Assembly (NCBI RefSeq): GCF_965216485.1
Contig: NZ_OZ244162.1
Span: forward strand, 1,240,001-1,304,000
Length of the DNA: 64,000 nt
Direction: 5' to 3'
From: Algiphilus sp965216485
Lineage (GTDB): Bacteria > Pseudomonadota > Gammaproteobacteria > Nevskiales > Nevskiaceae
The notes beneath the pieces were generated by a model. The model searched no databases. It was given only the letters and a program-made list of their open reading frames with translations, and was not told where the DNA came from. Shown one piece after another: positions 19,485 through 28,145 of this stretch. Positions within the stretch are counted from its first letter, which is position 1. Each line of letters starts with the position of its first letter. Position numbers and translations under genes: made by a program.

Positions 19485-19775
19485 ATGTCGGAAGAGAAGC
19501 AAGAAAACAGCAGCGCGCAGCGCGTCCTCTACGGGGTAGTCGTGTCCGACAAGATGGACAAGACCGCCACCGTGAAGATCGAGCGTCGCATCCGTCACGG
19601 CCTGTACAACAAGTACATTCGCCGGTCGACGAAGATCAAGGTGCACGACGCCGAGAACCTTGCCCGCGAGGGCGACCTGGTGTCGATCCGCTCCTGTCGC
19701 CCGATTTCGCGGCACAAGGCGTTCACGCTCGTCGAGGTCGTCGAACGCGCCACCGTCCTTTCCGCGGCAAGCTGA
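19485..19775 (+). CDS. rpsQ: 30S ribosomal protein S17
   Basis: A 96-residue protein with the S17 core GVVVSDKMDKTATVKIERR and IRSCRPISRHKAF. It binds 16S rRNA early in assembly. An N-terminal stretch of about ten polar residues (SEEKQENSSAQ) is slightly longer than in E. coli. It ends the S10-type gene order before rplN. Confidence 0.97.
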   Translation: MSEEKQENSSAQRVLYGVVVSDKMDKTATVKIERRIRHGLYNKYIRRSTKIKVHDAENLAREGDLVSIRSCRPISRHKAFTLVEVVERATVLSAAS

Positions 19776-19785
19776 GGAGCGAGCA

Positions 19786-20151
19786 ATGATTCAACAGGAA
19801 TCCACTCTTCTGGCAGCGGATAACAGCGGCGCCAAGATGGTCCAGGTGATCCGCGTCGTCGGCTCTACCGGCCGGCGTTACGCACATGTGGGCGACGTGG
19901 TGAAGGTCACCGTCAAAGACGCCATTCCGCGCGGCAAGGTGAAGAAGGGCGACGTGCACAAGGCGGTCATCGTGCGCACCCGTCATCCAGTGCGGCGGCC
20001 CGACGGTTCGGCCATCCGCTTCGACACCAACGCTGCGGTGTTGCTGGACAACAACGGCAACCCCATCGGAACCCGAATCTTTGGCCCGGTGACGCGCGAG
20101 CTCCGCGAGAAGTACATGCGGATTATCTCGCTCGCCCCGGAAGTCCTCTAG
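19786..20151 (+). CDS. rplN: 50S ribosomal protein L14
   Basis: A 121-residue protein starting MIQQESTLLAADNSGAK, the universal L14 start. The open frame extends further upstream inside rpsQ, but this ATG has GAGGAG 8 nt away. IPRGKVKKGDVHKAVIVRT and GPVTRELREKYM are conserved. L14 forms inter-subunit bridges and is the binding site of the silencing factor RsfS, encoded at 31657 in this window. Confidence 0.98.
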   Translation: MIQQESTLLAADNSGAKMVQVIRVVGSTGRRYAHVGDVVKVTVKDAIPRGKVKKGDVHKAVIVRTRHPVRRPDGSAIRFDTNAAVLLDNNGNPIGTRIFGPVTRELREKYMRIISLAPEVL

Positions 20152-20171
20152 CGGTCAGGCAGGATCGAGTC

Positions 20172-20498
20172 ATGAAGCGAATTCGCAAGGGTGATGACGT
20201 CATTGTCATCGCTGGCAAGGACAAGGGCCGTCGCGGCACCGTCAGCCGGATCGTCGGTGAAGACCGCGTGCTGGTGGAAGGCGTCAACGTCGTCAAGAAG
20301 CACCAGAAGCCGGATCCGAACAATGGGGTACCGGGTGGTGTGGTGGACAAGGAGATGCCATTGCATATCTCCAACGTGATGCTGTGGAACGCCAAGGCCG
20401 AGAAGGGCGACCGCATCGGTTACCGCCTGGAAGGCGAAGGCGATGCGGCCCGCAAGGTGCGTTATTTCAAATCCAATGGTGAGGTGGTCGATGGCTGA
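20172..20498 (+). CDS. rplX: 50S ribosomal protein L24
   Basis: A 108-residue protein starting MKRIRKGDDVIVIAGKDKG with a KOW motif in the first 35 residues. L24 initiates large-subunit assembly. The last eight bases overlap the rplE start region, so the two are probably translationally coupled. Confidence 0.97.
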   Translation: MKRIRKGDDVIVIAGKDKGRRGTVSRIVGEDRVLVEGVNVVKKHQKPDPNNGVPGGVVDKEMPLHISNVMLWNAKAEKGDRIGYRLEGEGDAARKVRYFKSNGEVVDG

Positions 20499-21054
20499 GC
20501 AAGCCGCCAGCAAGCCCGTCCCGAACATGCAGGCGCTGTACCGCGACAAGTTGCGCGGTGAACTGCAGCAGCAGCTGGGCTGCAATATCAATGCCGTGCC
20601 ACGGCTCCTGAAGATCACGCTCAACATGGGTGTGGGCGAGGCCGTGCGCGATCGCAAGGTGCTCGAACACGCCGTGGCGGACCTGACTGCCATTGCCGGT
20701 CAGAAGCCGGTGATCACCAAGGCACGCAAGGCCATCGCGGGCTTCAATATTCGTGAAGAGTTTCCGATCGGTACCAAGGTCACGCTGCGTGGCGCTCGCA
20801 TGTACGAGTTTCTTGAGCGACTGATCCATATCGGTCTGCCGCGTCTGCGCGACTTCCGCGGTATCTCCGCACGCGGTTTCGACGGATCGGGCAATTTCAA
20901 TTTCGGGATCAATGAGCAGATCATCTTTCCCGAGATCGACTACGACAAGATCGACAAGATGCGCGGCATGAACATCACGTTCACGACCAGCGCAAAGACC
21001 AACGAAGAAGGCCGGATGTTGCTCGACGCCTTCGGCTTCCCCTTCCGCAAGTAG
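20491..21054 (+). CDS. rplE: 50S ribosomal protein L5
   Basis: A 187-residue protein starting MAEQAASKPVPNMQALYRDK. The open frame reaches upstream into rplX, but this ATG follows GAGGTGG and matches the family start. It has a few more N-terminal residues than E. coli L5 (179). ITLNMGVGEA and RDFRGISARGFDGSGN are conserved. L5 binds 5S rRNA and contacts P-site tRNA. Confidence 0.97.
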   Translation: MAEQAASKPVPNMQALYRDKLRGELQQQLGCNINAVPRLLKITLNMGVGEAVRDRKVLEHAVADLTAIAGQKPVITKARKAIAGFNIREEFPIGTKVTLRGARMYEFLERLIHIGLPRLRDFRGISARGFDGSGNFNFGINEQIIFPEIDYDKIDKMRGMNITFTTSAKTNEEGRMLLDAFGFPFRK

Positions 21055-21065
21055 GCATTTGACGC

Positions 21066-21371
21066 ATGGCAAAGCAAAGCATGATTAACCGTGAGCGCAA
21101 GCGCGCCAAGTTGGCCGCGAAATACGCCAACAAGCGTGCAGCGCTCAAGCAGACGATCAGCAGCGAGACCGCGAGCTACGAGGACAAGATGGCCGCTGTG
21201 GTCGCGCTACAGAAGCTGCCGCGTGATTCCAGCCCGAGTCGCGGCCAGAATCGCTGTGCCATCACTGGTCGTCCGCGCGGGGTCTACCGGAAGTTCGGTC
21301 TTGGCCGCAATGTGCTGCGCAAGGCAGCCATGGACGGCGAGATTCCGGGTCTCAAGAAGTCCAGCTGGTAG
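21066..21371 (+). CDS. rpsN: 30S ribosomal protein S14 (zinc-independent form)
   Basis: A 101-residue long-form S14 ending GEIPGLKKSSW. The two CxxC pairs of the zinc form are absent, so it is the C-minus type and does not need zinc. LPRDSSPSRGQNRCAITGRP is conserved. It lies between rplE and rpsH with 11-nt gaps on each side. Confidence 0.97.
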   Translation: MAKQSMINRERKRAKLAAKYANKRAALKQTISSETASYEDKMAAVVALQKLPRDSSPSRGQNRCAITGRPRGVYRKFGLGRNVLRKAAMDGEIPGLKKSSW

Positions 21372-21382
21372 GAGCATCTGTC

Positions 21383-21778
21383 ATGAGCATGAATGATCCC
21401 ATCAGCGATTTTCTTACCCGCATCCGTAACGGCCAGGCCGCAGGCAAGCGCACGGTCAGCGCGCCGGCCTCGAAGCTGAAGCTGCATCTGGCGGAAGTCC
21501 TCAAGTCCGAAGGCTACATCACGGATGTGGCGATGAGCGGCGAAGGTGCCCAGGCCACGATTACCGTGACCCTGAAGTATTACGGTGGCAAGCCCGTGAT
21601 CGAGCGTCTCGAGCGCGCCAGCAAGCCGTCGCTGCGGATGTTCCGTGGCAAGAGCGAGTTGCCCAGTGTCATGGGCGGACTCGGTGTCGCCATCGTGTCG
21701 ACTTCGCGCGGCCTGCGCACGGATCGCCAGGCACGAGAGGAAGGCATCGGGGGCGAGGTTCTCTGTTACGTCGCCTAA
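21383..21778 (+). CDS. rpsH: 30S ribosomal protein S8
   Basis: A 131-residue protein starting MSMNDPISDFLTRIRNGQ. The C-terminal STSRGLRTDRQAREEGIGGE motif is intact. S8 binds the central domain of 16S rRNA and in E. coli represses the spc operon by binding near rplE. Whether that target exists here was not determined. Confidence 0.98.
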   Translation: MSMNDPISDFLTRIRNGQAAGKRTVSAPASKLKLHLAEVLKSEGYITDVAMSGEGAQATITVTLKYYGGKPVIERLERASKPSLRMFRGKSELPSVMGGLGVAIVSTSRGLRTDRQAREEGIGGEVLCYVA

Positions 21779-21814
21779 GGCGACGTTCATCACCGCTATC
21801 TAGGAAACAGCAAC

Positions 21815-22345
21815 ATGTTTCGAGTTGCCAAAGCGCCAGTCACGATCCCAAAGGGGGTCGAAGTCACCATTGACGGCAGTGCCGTCTCGGTGAAAGGCAG
21901 CAAAGCCACGCTGCATATGACCCTGTACCCGGGGATCGAGTTGGAGCAGGAAGGGGACAAGGTTCGTGTGAGTGATGCCAGCGCGGAAAAGAATCCGTCG
22001 ATGGCGGGCACCATGCGTGCCAACCTCAACAACATGGTCGTGGGTGTCACCGAAGGCTTCCAGCGCAAGCTGCAGCTGATTGGCGTTGGTTACCGAGCCG
22101 CCGCCCAGGGCAACAAAATCAACCTCCAGCTGGGCTACTCGAACCCCGTGGATTACCAGCTGCCGGAAGGCGTATCGGCGCAGACGCCGACGCAGACCGA
22201 GATCGTACTCACGGGAGCGGACCGTCAGGCCGTAGGCCAGGCGGCTGCGGAAATCCGGGCCATTCGCCCGCCGGAGCCTTACAAGGGCAAGGGTGTTCGC
22301 TATGAAGGCGAGCGCGTTGTCATGAAGGAAGCCAAGAAGAAGTAG
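21815..22345 (+). CDS. rplF: 50S ribosomal protein L6
   Basis: A 176-residue protein starting MFRVAKAPVTIPKGVEV with two related domains and the C-terminal RAIRPPEPYKGKGVRYEGE signature. L6 lies near the sarcin-ricin loop and the factor-binding site. AGGAAAC precedes the ATG, 36 nt after rpsH. rplR follows after 19 nt. Confidence 0.98.
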   Translation: MFRVAKAPVTIPKGVEVTIDGSAVSVKGSKATLHMTLYPGIELEQEGDKVRVSDASAEKNPSMAGTMRANLNNMVVGVTEGFQRKLQLIGVGYRAAAQGNKINLQLGYSNPVDYQLPEGVSAQTPTQTEIVLTGADRQAVGQAAAEIRAIRPPEPYKGKGVRYEGERVVMKEAKKK

Positions 22346-22364
22346 CGCCTCAGGACTTATTGCC

Positions 22365-22724
22365 ATGCAAACCAAGAAAGACAGTCGACTGCGTCGGGCG
22401 CGGAAGGCGCGAGCCAAGATTCGTGACCTGGGGCAGTTCCGTCTCTGCATCAACCGCACGCCGCGCCACATCTATGCGCAGATCATCGCCCCCGATGCCG
22501 CGCGTACGGTTGCCAGTGCCGCAACCACCGAGAAGGAAGTGGCCGCCCGCATCGAAGGCTCGACCGGCAATATCGCCGCCGCAGCCATTGTCGGCACCGA
22601 AATCGCGCGTCGCGCCAAGGAAGCCGGTGTTACATCGGTTGCCTTCGACCGTTCGGGATTCAAGTACCACGGTCGGGTCAAGGCGTTGGCCGATGCTGCC
22701 CGTGAAGCCGGTCTGGAGTTTTAA
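22365..22724 (+). CDS. rplR: 50S ribosomal protein L18
   Basis: A 119-residue protein starting MQTKKDSRLRRARKARAK with a basic N-terminus and the L18 end FDRSGFKYHGRVKALADAAR. It binds 5S rRNA together with L5. rpsE starts 3 nt after its stop. Confidence 0.97.
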   Translation: MQTKKDSRLRRARKARAKIRDLGQFRLCINRTPRHIYAQIIAPDAARTVASAATTEKEVAARIEGSTGNIAAAAIVGTEIARRAKEAGVTSVAFDRSGFKYHGRVKALADAAREAGLEF

Positions 22725-22727
22725 TCA

Positions 22728-23264
22728 ATGAGCAAGCAGGACAACCAGTACGACAGCGGTCAGGGTAGTGATCTGCAGGAAAAGCTGATCACGATCAACC
22801 GCGTCTCCAAGACGGTCAAGGGCGGTAAGCAGTTCGCCTTCACCGCCTTGACGGTGGTCGGCGATGGCCAGGGTCGCGTGGGCTTTGGTTATGGCAAGGC
22901 GCGCGAAGTGCCGGTGGCCATTCAGAAGGCGATGGAGCGGGCCCGCAAGACCATGGTCAGCGTCGCACTCGCCGGCGAAACCGTGCAGCACGCCATCGAA
23001 GGCAACCATGGTGCTACCCGCGTGATCGTGCGGCCCGCATCGAGCGGTACCGGTGTCATTGCCGGCGGTGCCATGCGCGCCGTCTTCGAAGTGGCCGGAG
23101 TGCAGAACGTGCTGGCCAAGAGCTACGGCTCGCGCAATCCGATCAACCTCGTGCGCGCCACCATCAACGCCCTGTCCGACATGCATCTGCCGGAAGAAGT
23201 GGCGGCCAAGCGTGGCAAGACCGTGGAAGAGATCCTGGGCCGGGAGGCTGCGTCCCATGTCTGA
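22728..23264 (+). CDS. rpsE: 30S ribosomal protein S5
   Basis: A 178-residue protein. VSKTVKGGKQFAFTALTVVG and the C-terminal SYGSRNPINLVRATINAL are typical. S5 contributes to decoding accuracy and the mRNA entry helicase. Its last 8 nt overlap the rpmD start. Confidence 0.98.
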   Translation: MSKQDNQYDSGQGSDLQEKLITINRVSKTVKGGKQFAFTALTVVGDGQGRVGFGYGKAREVPVAIQKAMERARKTMVSVALAGETVQHAIEGNHGATRVIVRPASSGTGVIAGGAMRAVFEVAGVQNVLAKSYGSRNPINLVRATINALSDMHLPEEVAAKRGKTVEEILGREAASHV

Positions 23265-23445
23265 AGCCAAGAAGATTCGCGTCACCCTGGTGCGTTCACT
23301 GGCGGGTCGTCAGAAGCAGCACCAGAACAATGTCAACGGGCTCGGCCTGCGCAAGATCGGGGACACCCGAGAAGTGCTTGCCACGCCTGAGAATCTCGGC
23401 ATGGTGCGCAAGGCCGAGTTCCTGCTCCGCGTCGAAGACATCTAG
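23257..23445 (+). CDS. rpmD: 50S ribosomal protein L30
   Basis: A 62-residue protein starting MSEAKKIRVTLVRSLAG, with the L30 core LGLRKIGDTREV. The frame stays open far upstream inside rpsE, but the family length and the GGGAGG site fix this ATG. The gene overlaps rpsE by 8 nt. Confidence 0.95.
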   Translation: MSEAKKIRVTLVRSLAGRQKQHQNNVNGLGLRKIGDTREVLATPENLGMVRKAEFLLRVEDI

Positions 23446-23487
23446 ATCCATTGCGCGCCCTGGCGCGCTGTGTAGGGAATACGTCAC

Positions 23488-23934
23488 ATGAAGCTGAACG
23501 ACATCAAACCCGCTGCCGGCTCCAAGCACGCGCGCAAGCGCGTCGGCCGTGGCATCGGCTCGGGCCTGGGCAAGACCGCGGGTCGCGGCCACAAGGGTCA
23601 GCATTCGCGTTCCGGTGGTTACAGCAAGGTCGGCTTCGAAGGCGGCCAGATGCCGCTGCAGCGCCGCCTGCCCAAGCGTGGCTTTCGCTCCAAGATGGCG
23701 GGTGATTGCGCCGAAGTGCGCCTGTCCGAGCTGGAAAGCTGTGGTCTGGACAGCATCGATCTGGCGGCACTGAAGGAAGCCGGCATCGTCGCTCGCACCG
23801 CCAAGCGGGCGAAGGTCATCAGCTCGGGCACGCTGACGTGCAAGGTCGCGCTGAATGGCGTTGCCGCTACCAAGGGCGCGCGGCAGGCCATCGAAGCAGC
23901 TGGCGGCAGCATTGCCGACTCCCCCGCGGGCTGA
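23488..23934 (+). CDS. rplO: 50S ribosomal protein L15
   Basis: A 148-residue protein starting MKLNDIKPAAGSKHARKRVG. The glycine-rich GRGIGSGLGKTAGRGHKGQ and GQMPLQRRLPKRGF motifs are conserved. It is a late-assembly large-subunit protein. It lies 42 nt after rpmD, and secY follows after 39 nt. Confidence 0.97.
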   Translation: MKLNDIKPAAGSKHARKRVGRGIGSGLGKTAGRGHKGQHSRSGGYSKVGFEGGQMPLQRRLPKRGFRSKMAGDCAEVRLSELESCGLDSIDLAALKEAGIVARTAKRAKVISSGTLTCKVALNGVAATKGARQAIEAAGGSIADSPAG

Positions 23935-23973
23935 AGCGCACCCTGATTTCCCCGAATTGACGAATCGCTGACC

Positions 23974-25329
23974 ATGGCACGTAAACCACAGACGCCCGGA
24001 GGCGCCGCTGCCGCACCCGGCATGAGGCCGGATCTCTCGAAGTTGGGGGAGGTGCGCTCGCGCCTGCTGTTTGTGCTCGGTGCGCTTGTGGTATTCCGGA
24101 TCGGCACCTTCATTCCGGTACCGGGCATCGATCCCGTCCAGATGGCGGCGCTGTTCGAGCAGCAGCGTGGTTCCATTCTTGACATGTTCAACATGTTTTC
24201 GGGTGGTGCACTGGAGCGTTTGTCGATCTTTGCGCTGGGCGTCATGCCCTACATCTCGGCCTCGATCATCATGCAGCTGCTGTCGGCCGTGGTGCCGCAG
24301 CTCAAGGAGCTGCGCAAGGAAGGGGAGCAGGGCCGCCGTACGATCACGCGCTACACGCGCTACGGCACGCTGGTACTGGCCGGATTCCAGTCCATCGGTG
24401 CCTCAGTGGCGCTGCAGAACTCGGGCGTGGCCATCAATCCCGGCATTGGTTTCATCTTTGTGGCCGCGGTTTCGCTGACCACGGGCACGATGTTCCTGAT
24501 GTGGCTGGGCGAGCAGGTCACGGAGCGTGGTATCGGCAACGGCATCTCGATCCTGATCTTTGCGGGCATCGTGGCCGGGTTGCCGTCGGCGCTGGGCTCC
24601 ATCGCGCAGCTCACGAGTGAAGGTGAGATGAGCGCCTTCCAGGTGCTGGTGATCATGTTCCTCGCCGTGATCGTGACCTGGTTCGTGGTCTTCATGGAGC
24701 GCGCACAGCGGCGCATTCCGGTGCAGCATGCCAAGCGTCAGCAGGGCCGTCGCGTGTTTGCTGCGCAGACTCAGCATCTTCCGCTCAAGCTCAACATGGC
24801 GGGCGTCATCCCGCCGATCTTCGCCTCCAGCATCATTCTGTTCCCGGCGTCCCTGATCCGTTTCATGGGGGAAGCGGGTTCCGGGCCGCTGCAGAGCGTC
24901 GCGAATACGCTGTCTCCCGGGCAGCCGGTTTACATCCTGCTCTACGCGAGCATGATCATCTTCTTCTGCTTCTTCTACACGGCGCTGGTCTTCGATTCCA
25001 AGGACACCGCCGATAACCTGAAGCGCTCGGGTGCCTTCATTCCCGGCATCCGCCCGGGGCTGCAGACAGGGCAGTACATTGACACCGTGCTCACCCGCAT
25101 CACGGTGGTTGGCGCCGCCTACATCACGGCCATCTGTCTGATGCCGGAGATCCTGTATTCGCAGTGGAGCGTGCCCTTCTACTTCGGCGGCACGTCGCTC
25201 CTGATCGTGGTGGTGGTCTCCATGGACTTCATGTCCCAGCTGCAGTCGCATCTGATGTCACACCAGTACGAGAGCGTGCTCAAGAAAGCCAATCTCAACA
25301 CCATCGGCCGCGCGGGCCAGATCCGCTAG
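23974..25329 (+). CDS. secY: Protein translocase subunit SecY
   Basis: A 451-residue inner-membrane protein forming the Sec channel with SecE and SecG. About ten membrane segments are predicted from hydrophobicity, starting with RLLFVLGALVVFRIGTFIPV. The plug/TM2 region contains IFALGVMPYISASIIMQLL. The N-terminal 20 residues are Ala/Pro-rich and longer than usual. secY follows rplO in the spc cluster and is followed by rpmJ. Confidence 0.98.
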   Translation: MARKPQTPGGAAAAPGMRPDLSKLGEVRSRLLFVLGALVVFRIGTFIPVPGIDPVQMAALFEQQRGSILDMFNMFSGGALERLSIFALGVMPYISASIIMQLLSAVVPQLKELRKEGEQGRRTITRYTRYGTLVLAGFQSIGASVALQNSGVAINPGIGFIFVAAVSLTTGTMFLMWLGEQVTERGIGNGISILIFAGIVAGLPSALGSIAQLTSEGEMSAFQVLVIMFLAVIVTWFVVFMERAQRRIPVQHAKRQQGRRVFAAQTQHLPLKLNMAGVIPPIFASSIILFPASLIRFMGEAGSGPLQSVANTLSPGQPVYILLYASMIIFFCFFYTALVFDSKDTADNLKRSGAFIPGIRPGLQTGQYIDTVLTRITVVGAAYITAICLMPEILYSQWSVPFYFGGTSLLIVVVVSMDFMSQLQSHLMSHQYESVLKKANLNTIGRAGQIR

Positions 25330-25349
25330 GTCGCGTCCAGGAAGTCGTC

Positions 25350-25463
25350 ATGAAAGTTCGTGCCTCAGTCAAGAAGATCTGCCGTAATTGCAAGGTGATT
25401 CGCCGCAATGGCTCCGTGCGCGTGATCTGCACGGATGCGCGCCACAAGCAGCGCCAGGGTTGA
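25350..25463 (+). CDS. rpmJ: 50S ribosomal protein L36
   Basis: A 37-residue protein starting MKVRASVKKICRNCKVIRR, directly behind CAGGAAG. The ligands C11, C14, C27 and H33 mark the zinc-binding form. It closes the spc cluster after secY. No alternative zinc-free copy is in the window. Confidence 0.97.
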   Translation: MKVRASVKKICRNCKVIRRNGSVRVICTDARHKQRQG

Positions 25464-25562
25464 TCGCCATCCCGGAGTTCGAAGCACGCGTGCGTAGCCA
25501 CAGTGCGGGGCAGTCAACGTCTTTCAGCGGGCAGCTTCTGCCTGTCGATGGCGTTCACCCAC

Positions 25563-25590
25563 TTGATTTTTTCAGTCAGTCGTTTACAAT
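25563..25590 (+). promoter_or_regulatory. Candidate sigma70 promoter before rpsM
   Basis: TTGATT (4/6) at 25563-25568 and TACAAT (5/6) at 25585-25590 are 16 nt apart in the 173-nt gap between rpmJ and rpsM, the longest gap inside the S10-spc-alpha run. It could start an independent alpha-operon transcript near 25597, about 40 nt before rpsM. Confidence 0.5.
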
Positions 25591-25636
25591 CCCGCGCCTT
25601 TTTCAGCGCCGCTGATTTCCCAGGAGTTCGAAGCGC

Positions 25637-26002
25637 ATGGCCCGTATAGCAGGCATCAATGTTCCGGCGAACAAGCACGCGGTGATCGCGTTGCAGTCGA
25701 TTTATGGGGTGGGTAACACCCGCGCCCGCGCGATCTGCGAGGCCGCCAATGTCAACCCGGCGCAGCCAATCAAGGAATTGACCGAGGCTGAGTTGGAAGC
25801 CCTGCGTACAGCCGTGGCCGCCTACACGGTGGAGGGTGACCTCCGTCGCGAAATTTCGATGAACATCAAGCGTCTTGTCGACCTCGGCTGCTACCGCGGC
25901 AACCGTCACAAGCGTGGTCTGCCGGTACGCGGTCAGCGTACGCGGACCAATGCGCGTACCCGCAAGGGACCCCGCCGCGCGATTGCCGGCAAGAAGAAGT
26001 AA
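25637..26002 (+). CDS. rpsM: 30S ribosomal protein S13
   Basis: A 121-residue protein starting MARIAGINVPANKHAVIALQ, with GLPVRGQRTRTNARTRKGPR near the C-terminus. S13 contacts S19 and P-site tRNA. CAGGAG precedes the ATG. It opens the alpha cluster rpsM-rpsK-rpsD-rpoA-rplQ. Confidence 0.98.
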   Translation: MARIAGINVPANKHAVIALQSIYGVGNTRARAICEAANVNPAQPIKELTEAELEALRTAVAAYTVEGDLRREISMNIKRLVDLGCYRGNRHKRGLPVRGQRTRTNARTRKGPRRAIAGKKK

Positions 26003-26024
26003 AGCTAAATCGAGTCCTTAATTC

Positions 26025-26420
26025 ATGGCATCTCCGAATACCTCCTCCTCCAAGCGCAAGCGCGTCAAGAAGAACATCACTGACGGTGTTGCGCACGTAC
26101 ACGCCAGCTTCAACAACACGATCATTCTGATCTCGGACCGCCAGGGCAACGCCCTGTCGTGGTGCACCTCGGGTGCCTGCGGCTTCCGCGGCTCACGCAA
26201 GTCCACGCCCTTTGCCGCGCAGGTCGCTGCCGAGCGCGCTGGTCAGGGTGCGGCTGAGCATGGCGTCAAGAATCTGGAGGTCTTCGTCAATGGACCCGGC
26301 CCGGGTCGTGAGTCCGCGGTGCGTGCGTTGAACTCGGCAGGCTTCAAGATCACCAACATCACGGACGTTACGCCGATTCCGCATAACGGTTGCCGGCCGC
26401 CCAAGCGTCGCCGCGTCTAG
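26025..26420 (+). CDS. rpsK: 30S ribosomal protein S11
   Basis: A 131-residue protein with VAHVHASFNNTIILISDRQG and the C-terminal TPIPHNGCRPPKRRRV. S11 forms the platform with S7 and S18. The Ser/Lys-rich start (MASPNTSSSKRKRVKKN) is typical. rpsD follows after 14 nt. Confidence 0.98.
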   Translation: MASPNTSSSKRKRVKKNITDGVAHVHASFNNTIILISDRQGNALSWCTSGACGFRGSRKSTPFAAQVAAERAGQGAAEHGVKNLEVFVNGPGPGRESAVRALNSAGFKITNITDVTPIPHNGCRPPKRRRV

Positions 26421-26434
26421 GACGGAGAAAGACT

Positions 26435-27058
26435 ATGGCTAAGTACACCGGACCGAAGTGCAAGCAGTCCCGCCGTGCAGGCACCGACCTGATGACTAAG
26501 GGTCGCGGCCGCTCGCTGGAAAGCAAGTGCAAGCTGGACACACCGCCGGGACAGCAAGGCGCTGGTCGCCGTCAGCGGCTGTCGGATTACGCGCTACAGC
26601 TGCGTGAGAAGCAGAAGCTGCGCCAGATGTACGGCGTCCTTGAGCGCCAGTTCCGCAATTATTACCTGAAGGCACAGCAGGCCAAGGGATCGACCGGCGT
26701 GCTGTTGCTGCAGATGCTGGAATGCCGTCTGGACAATGTTGTCTACCGCATGGGCTTTGGCGCCACCCGCGCCGAGGCGCGCCAGCTGGTCAACCACAAG
26801 GCGATCAGTGTCAACGGCGTGACGGTCAATATCCCCTCCTATCAGGTCAGCGAGGGTGACGTGATCGAGGTGCGTGAAAAGGCGCGCAAGCAATCCCGCA
26901 TCACCGAGTCGCTGTCGATCGCCTCGCAGGTTGGTTTCCCGGACTGGGTGCAGGTGGACGAAAAGGGCCTGAAGGGCACCTTCAAGGCGGCCCCGGAACG
27001 CGATCAGATCCTACCGGACATCAACGAAAACCTGGTCGTCGAGCTCTACTCCAAGTAA
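26435..27058 (+). CDS. rpsD: 30S ribosomal protein S4
   Basis: A 207-residue protein starting MAKYTGPKCKQSRRAG behind GGAG. The frame is open into rpsK, but this is the family start. The S4 RNA-binding fold lies near CRLDNVVYRMGFGATRAEAR. S4 nucleates small-subunit assembly and in E. coli represses the alpha operon. The rpoA gene follows after a 75-nt gap containing two short hairpins. Confidence 0.98.
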   Translation: MAKYTGPKCKQSRRAGTDLMTKGRGRSLESKCKLDTPPGQQGAGRRQRLSDYALQLREKQKLRQMYGVLERQFRNYYLKAQQAKGSTGVLLLQMLECRLDNVVYRMGFGATRAEARQLVNHKAISVNGVTVNIPSYQVSEGDVIEVREKARKQSRITESLSIASQVGFPDWVQVDEKGLKGTFKAAPERDQILPDINENLVVELYSK

Positions 27059-27062
27059 GGCA

Positions 27063-27101
27063 ACAGCAAGCCTGTTTTTGCTGTCCTCCCGACGGGAGGT
27101 T
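27063..27101 (+). other. Two short hairpins between rpsD and rpoA
   Basis: ACAGCAA pairs with TTGCTGT (27063-27084), and CCTCCC with GGGAGG (27085-27099), the second followed by only two T. They may tune rpsD/rpoA stoichiometry or messenger stability; neither is a convincing full terminator. Confidence 0.35.
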
Positions 27102-27133
27102 CATTCGAAGAATTCTCGAGGTGGTACGCGTCC

Positions 27134-28111
27134 ATGCAGGGTCAAGTCTCCGATTTGCTTAAGCCGCGAAACGTCAATGTCGAGGCCATCAGCGCCTATC
27201 GCGCGCGTGTGTCCCTCGAGCCGATGGAGCGTGGCTTCGGGCACACCCTGGGGAATGCACTGCGCCGCATCCTTCTCTCCTCGATTCCCGGCGCTGCCGT
27301 GACCGAGGTACAGATCGAAGGCGTCGTGCACGAATATTCCGCGCTGGAAGGGGTGCAGGAAGATGTCATCGACATTCTTCTTAACGTCAAGAATCTGGCA
27401 CTGCGTCTGAATGCGCGCGACGAAGCCACTCTGACGCTGAAGAAGTCCGGTACGGGTCCGGTCACCGCTGCTGATATCACCCTCGACCATGATGTCGAGA
27501 TCGTGAATCCGGAGCTGGAGATCGCCAATCTGACCGGCGGTACGCTGGATATGACCTTGCACGTGACCCGTGGTCGTGGCTATCAGCCGGTGACCCAGCG
27601 CCACGGCGACGATGAAGGCACGACCATCGGGCAGCTTCGGTTGGATGCCAGCTACAGCCCGGTCCGCCGTGCCAGCTATAGCGTCGAGCGCGCGCGTGTT
27701 GAACAGCGCACCGACCTCGACAAGCTAGTGCTGGACGTCGACACCAATGGCTGTATCGAGGCCGGTGAAGCCGTGCGCCTCGCTGCACGCATTCTGCGTG
27801 ATCAGCTGTCGGTCTTCGTCGACCTCGAAGCGGAGGCCGAAGAGGCCAGCGAAAGCCAGCGCAAGGAAGTCAACCCGCTGCTGCTGCGTCCGATCGATGA
27901 CCTCGAGCTGACCGTACGTTCAGCCAACTGCCTGAAGGCTGAAAGCATCTACTACATCGGCGACCTCGTGCAGCGCAAGGAAACCGAGCTCATGAAGACG
28001 CCGAACCTGGGCAAGAAGTCGTTGAACGAGATCAAGGACGCGCTGGCCAGCAAGGATCTGGAGCTTGGTATGGAGCTCGAGAACTGGTCGCCGCCCAAGA
28101 CCACCGCCTAA
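27134..28111 (+). CDS. rpoA: DNA-directed RNA polymerase subunit alpha
   Basis: A 325-residue protein. The N-terminal dimerisation domain (about 1-230) contains ERGFGHTLGNALRRILLSS. The C-terminal domain (about 250-325) contains DLELTVRSANCLKAE, with the arginine that binds the UP element and activators. CGAGGTGG lies before the ATG. Standard place between rpsD and rplQ. Confidence 0.99.
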   Translation: MQGQVSDLLKPRNVNVEAISAYRARVSLEPMERGFGHTLGNALRRILLSSIPGAAVTEVQIEGVVHEYSALEGVQEDVIDILLNVKNLALRLNARDEATLTLKKSGTGPVTAADITLDHDVEIVNPELEIANLTGGTLDMTLHVTRGRGYQPVTQRHGDDEGTTIGQLRLDASYSPVRRASYSVERARVEQRTDLDKLVLDVDTNGCIEAGEAVRLAARILRDQLSVFVDLEAEAEEASESQRKEVNPLLLRPIDDLELTVRSANCLKAESIYYIGDLVQRKETELMKTPNLGKKSLNEIKDALASKDLELGMELENWSPPKTTA

Positions 28112-28145
28112 TACCGCGCCTAACCGCTGAGAACGAGCAGATACC

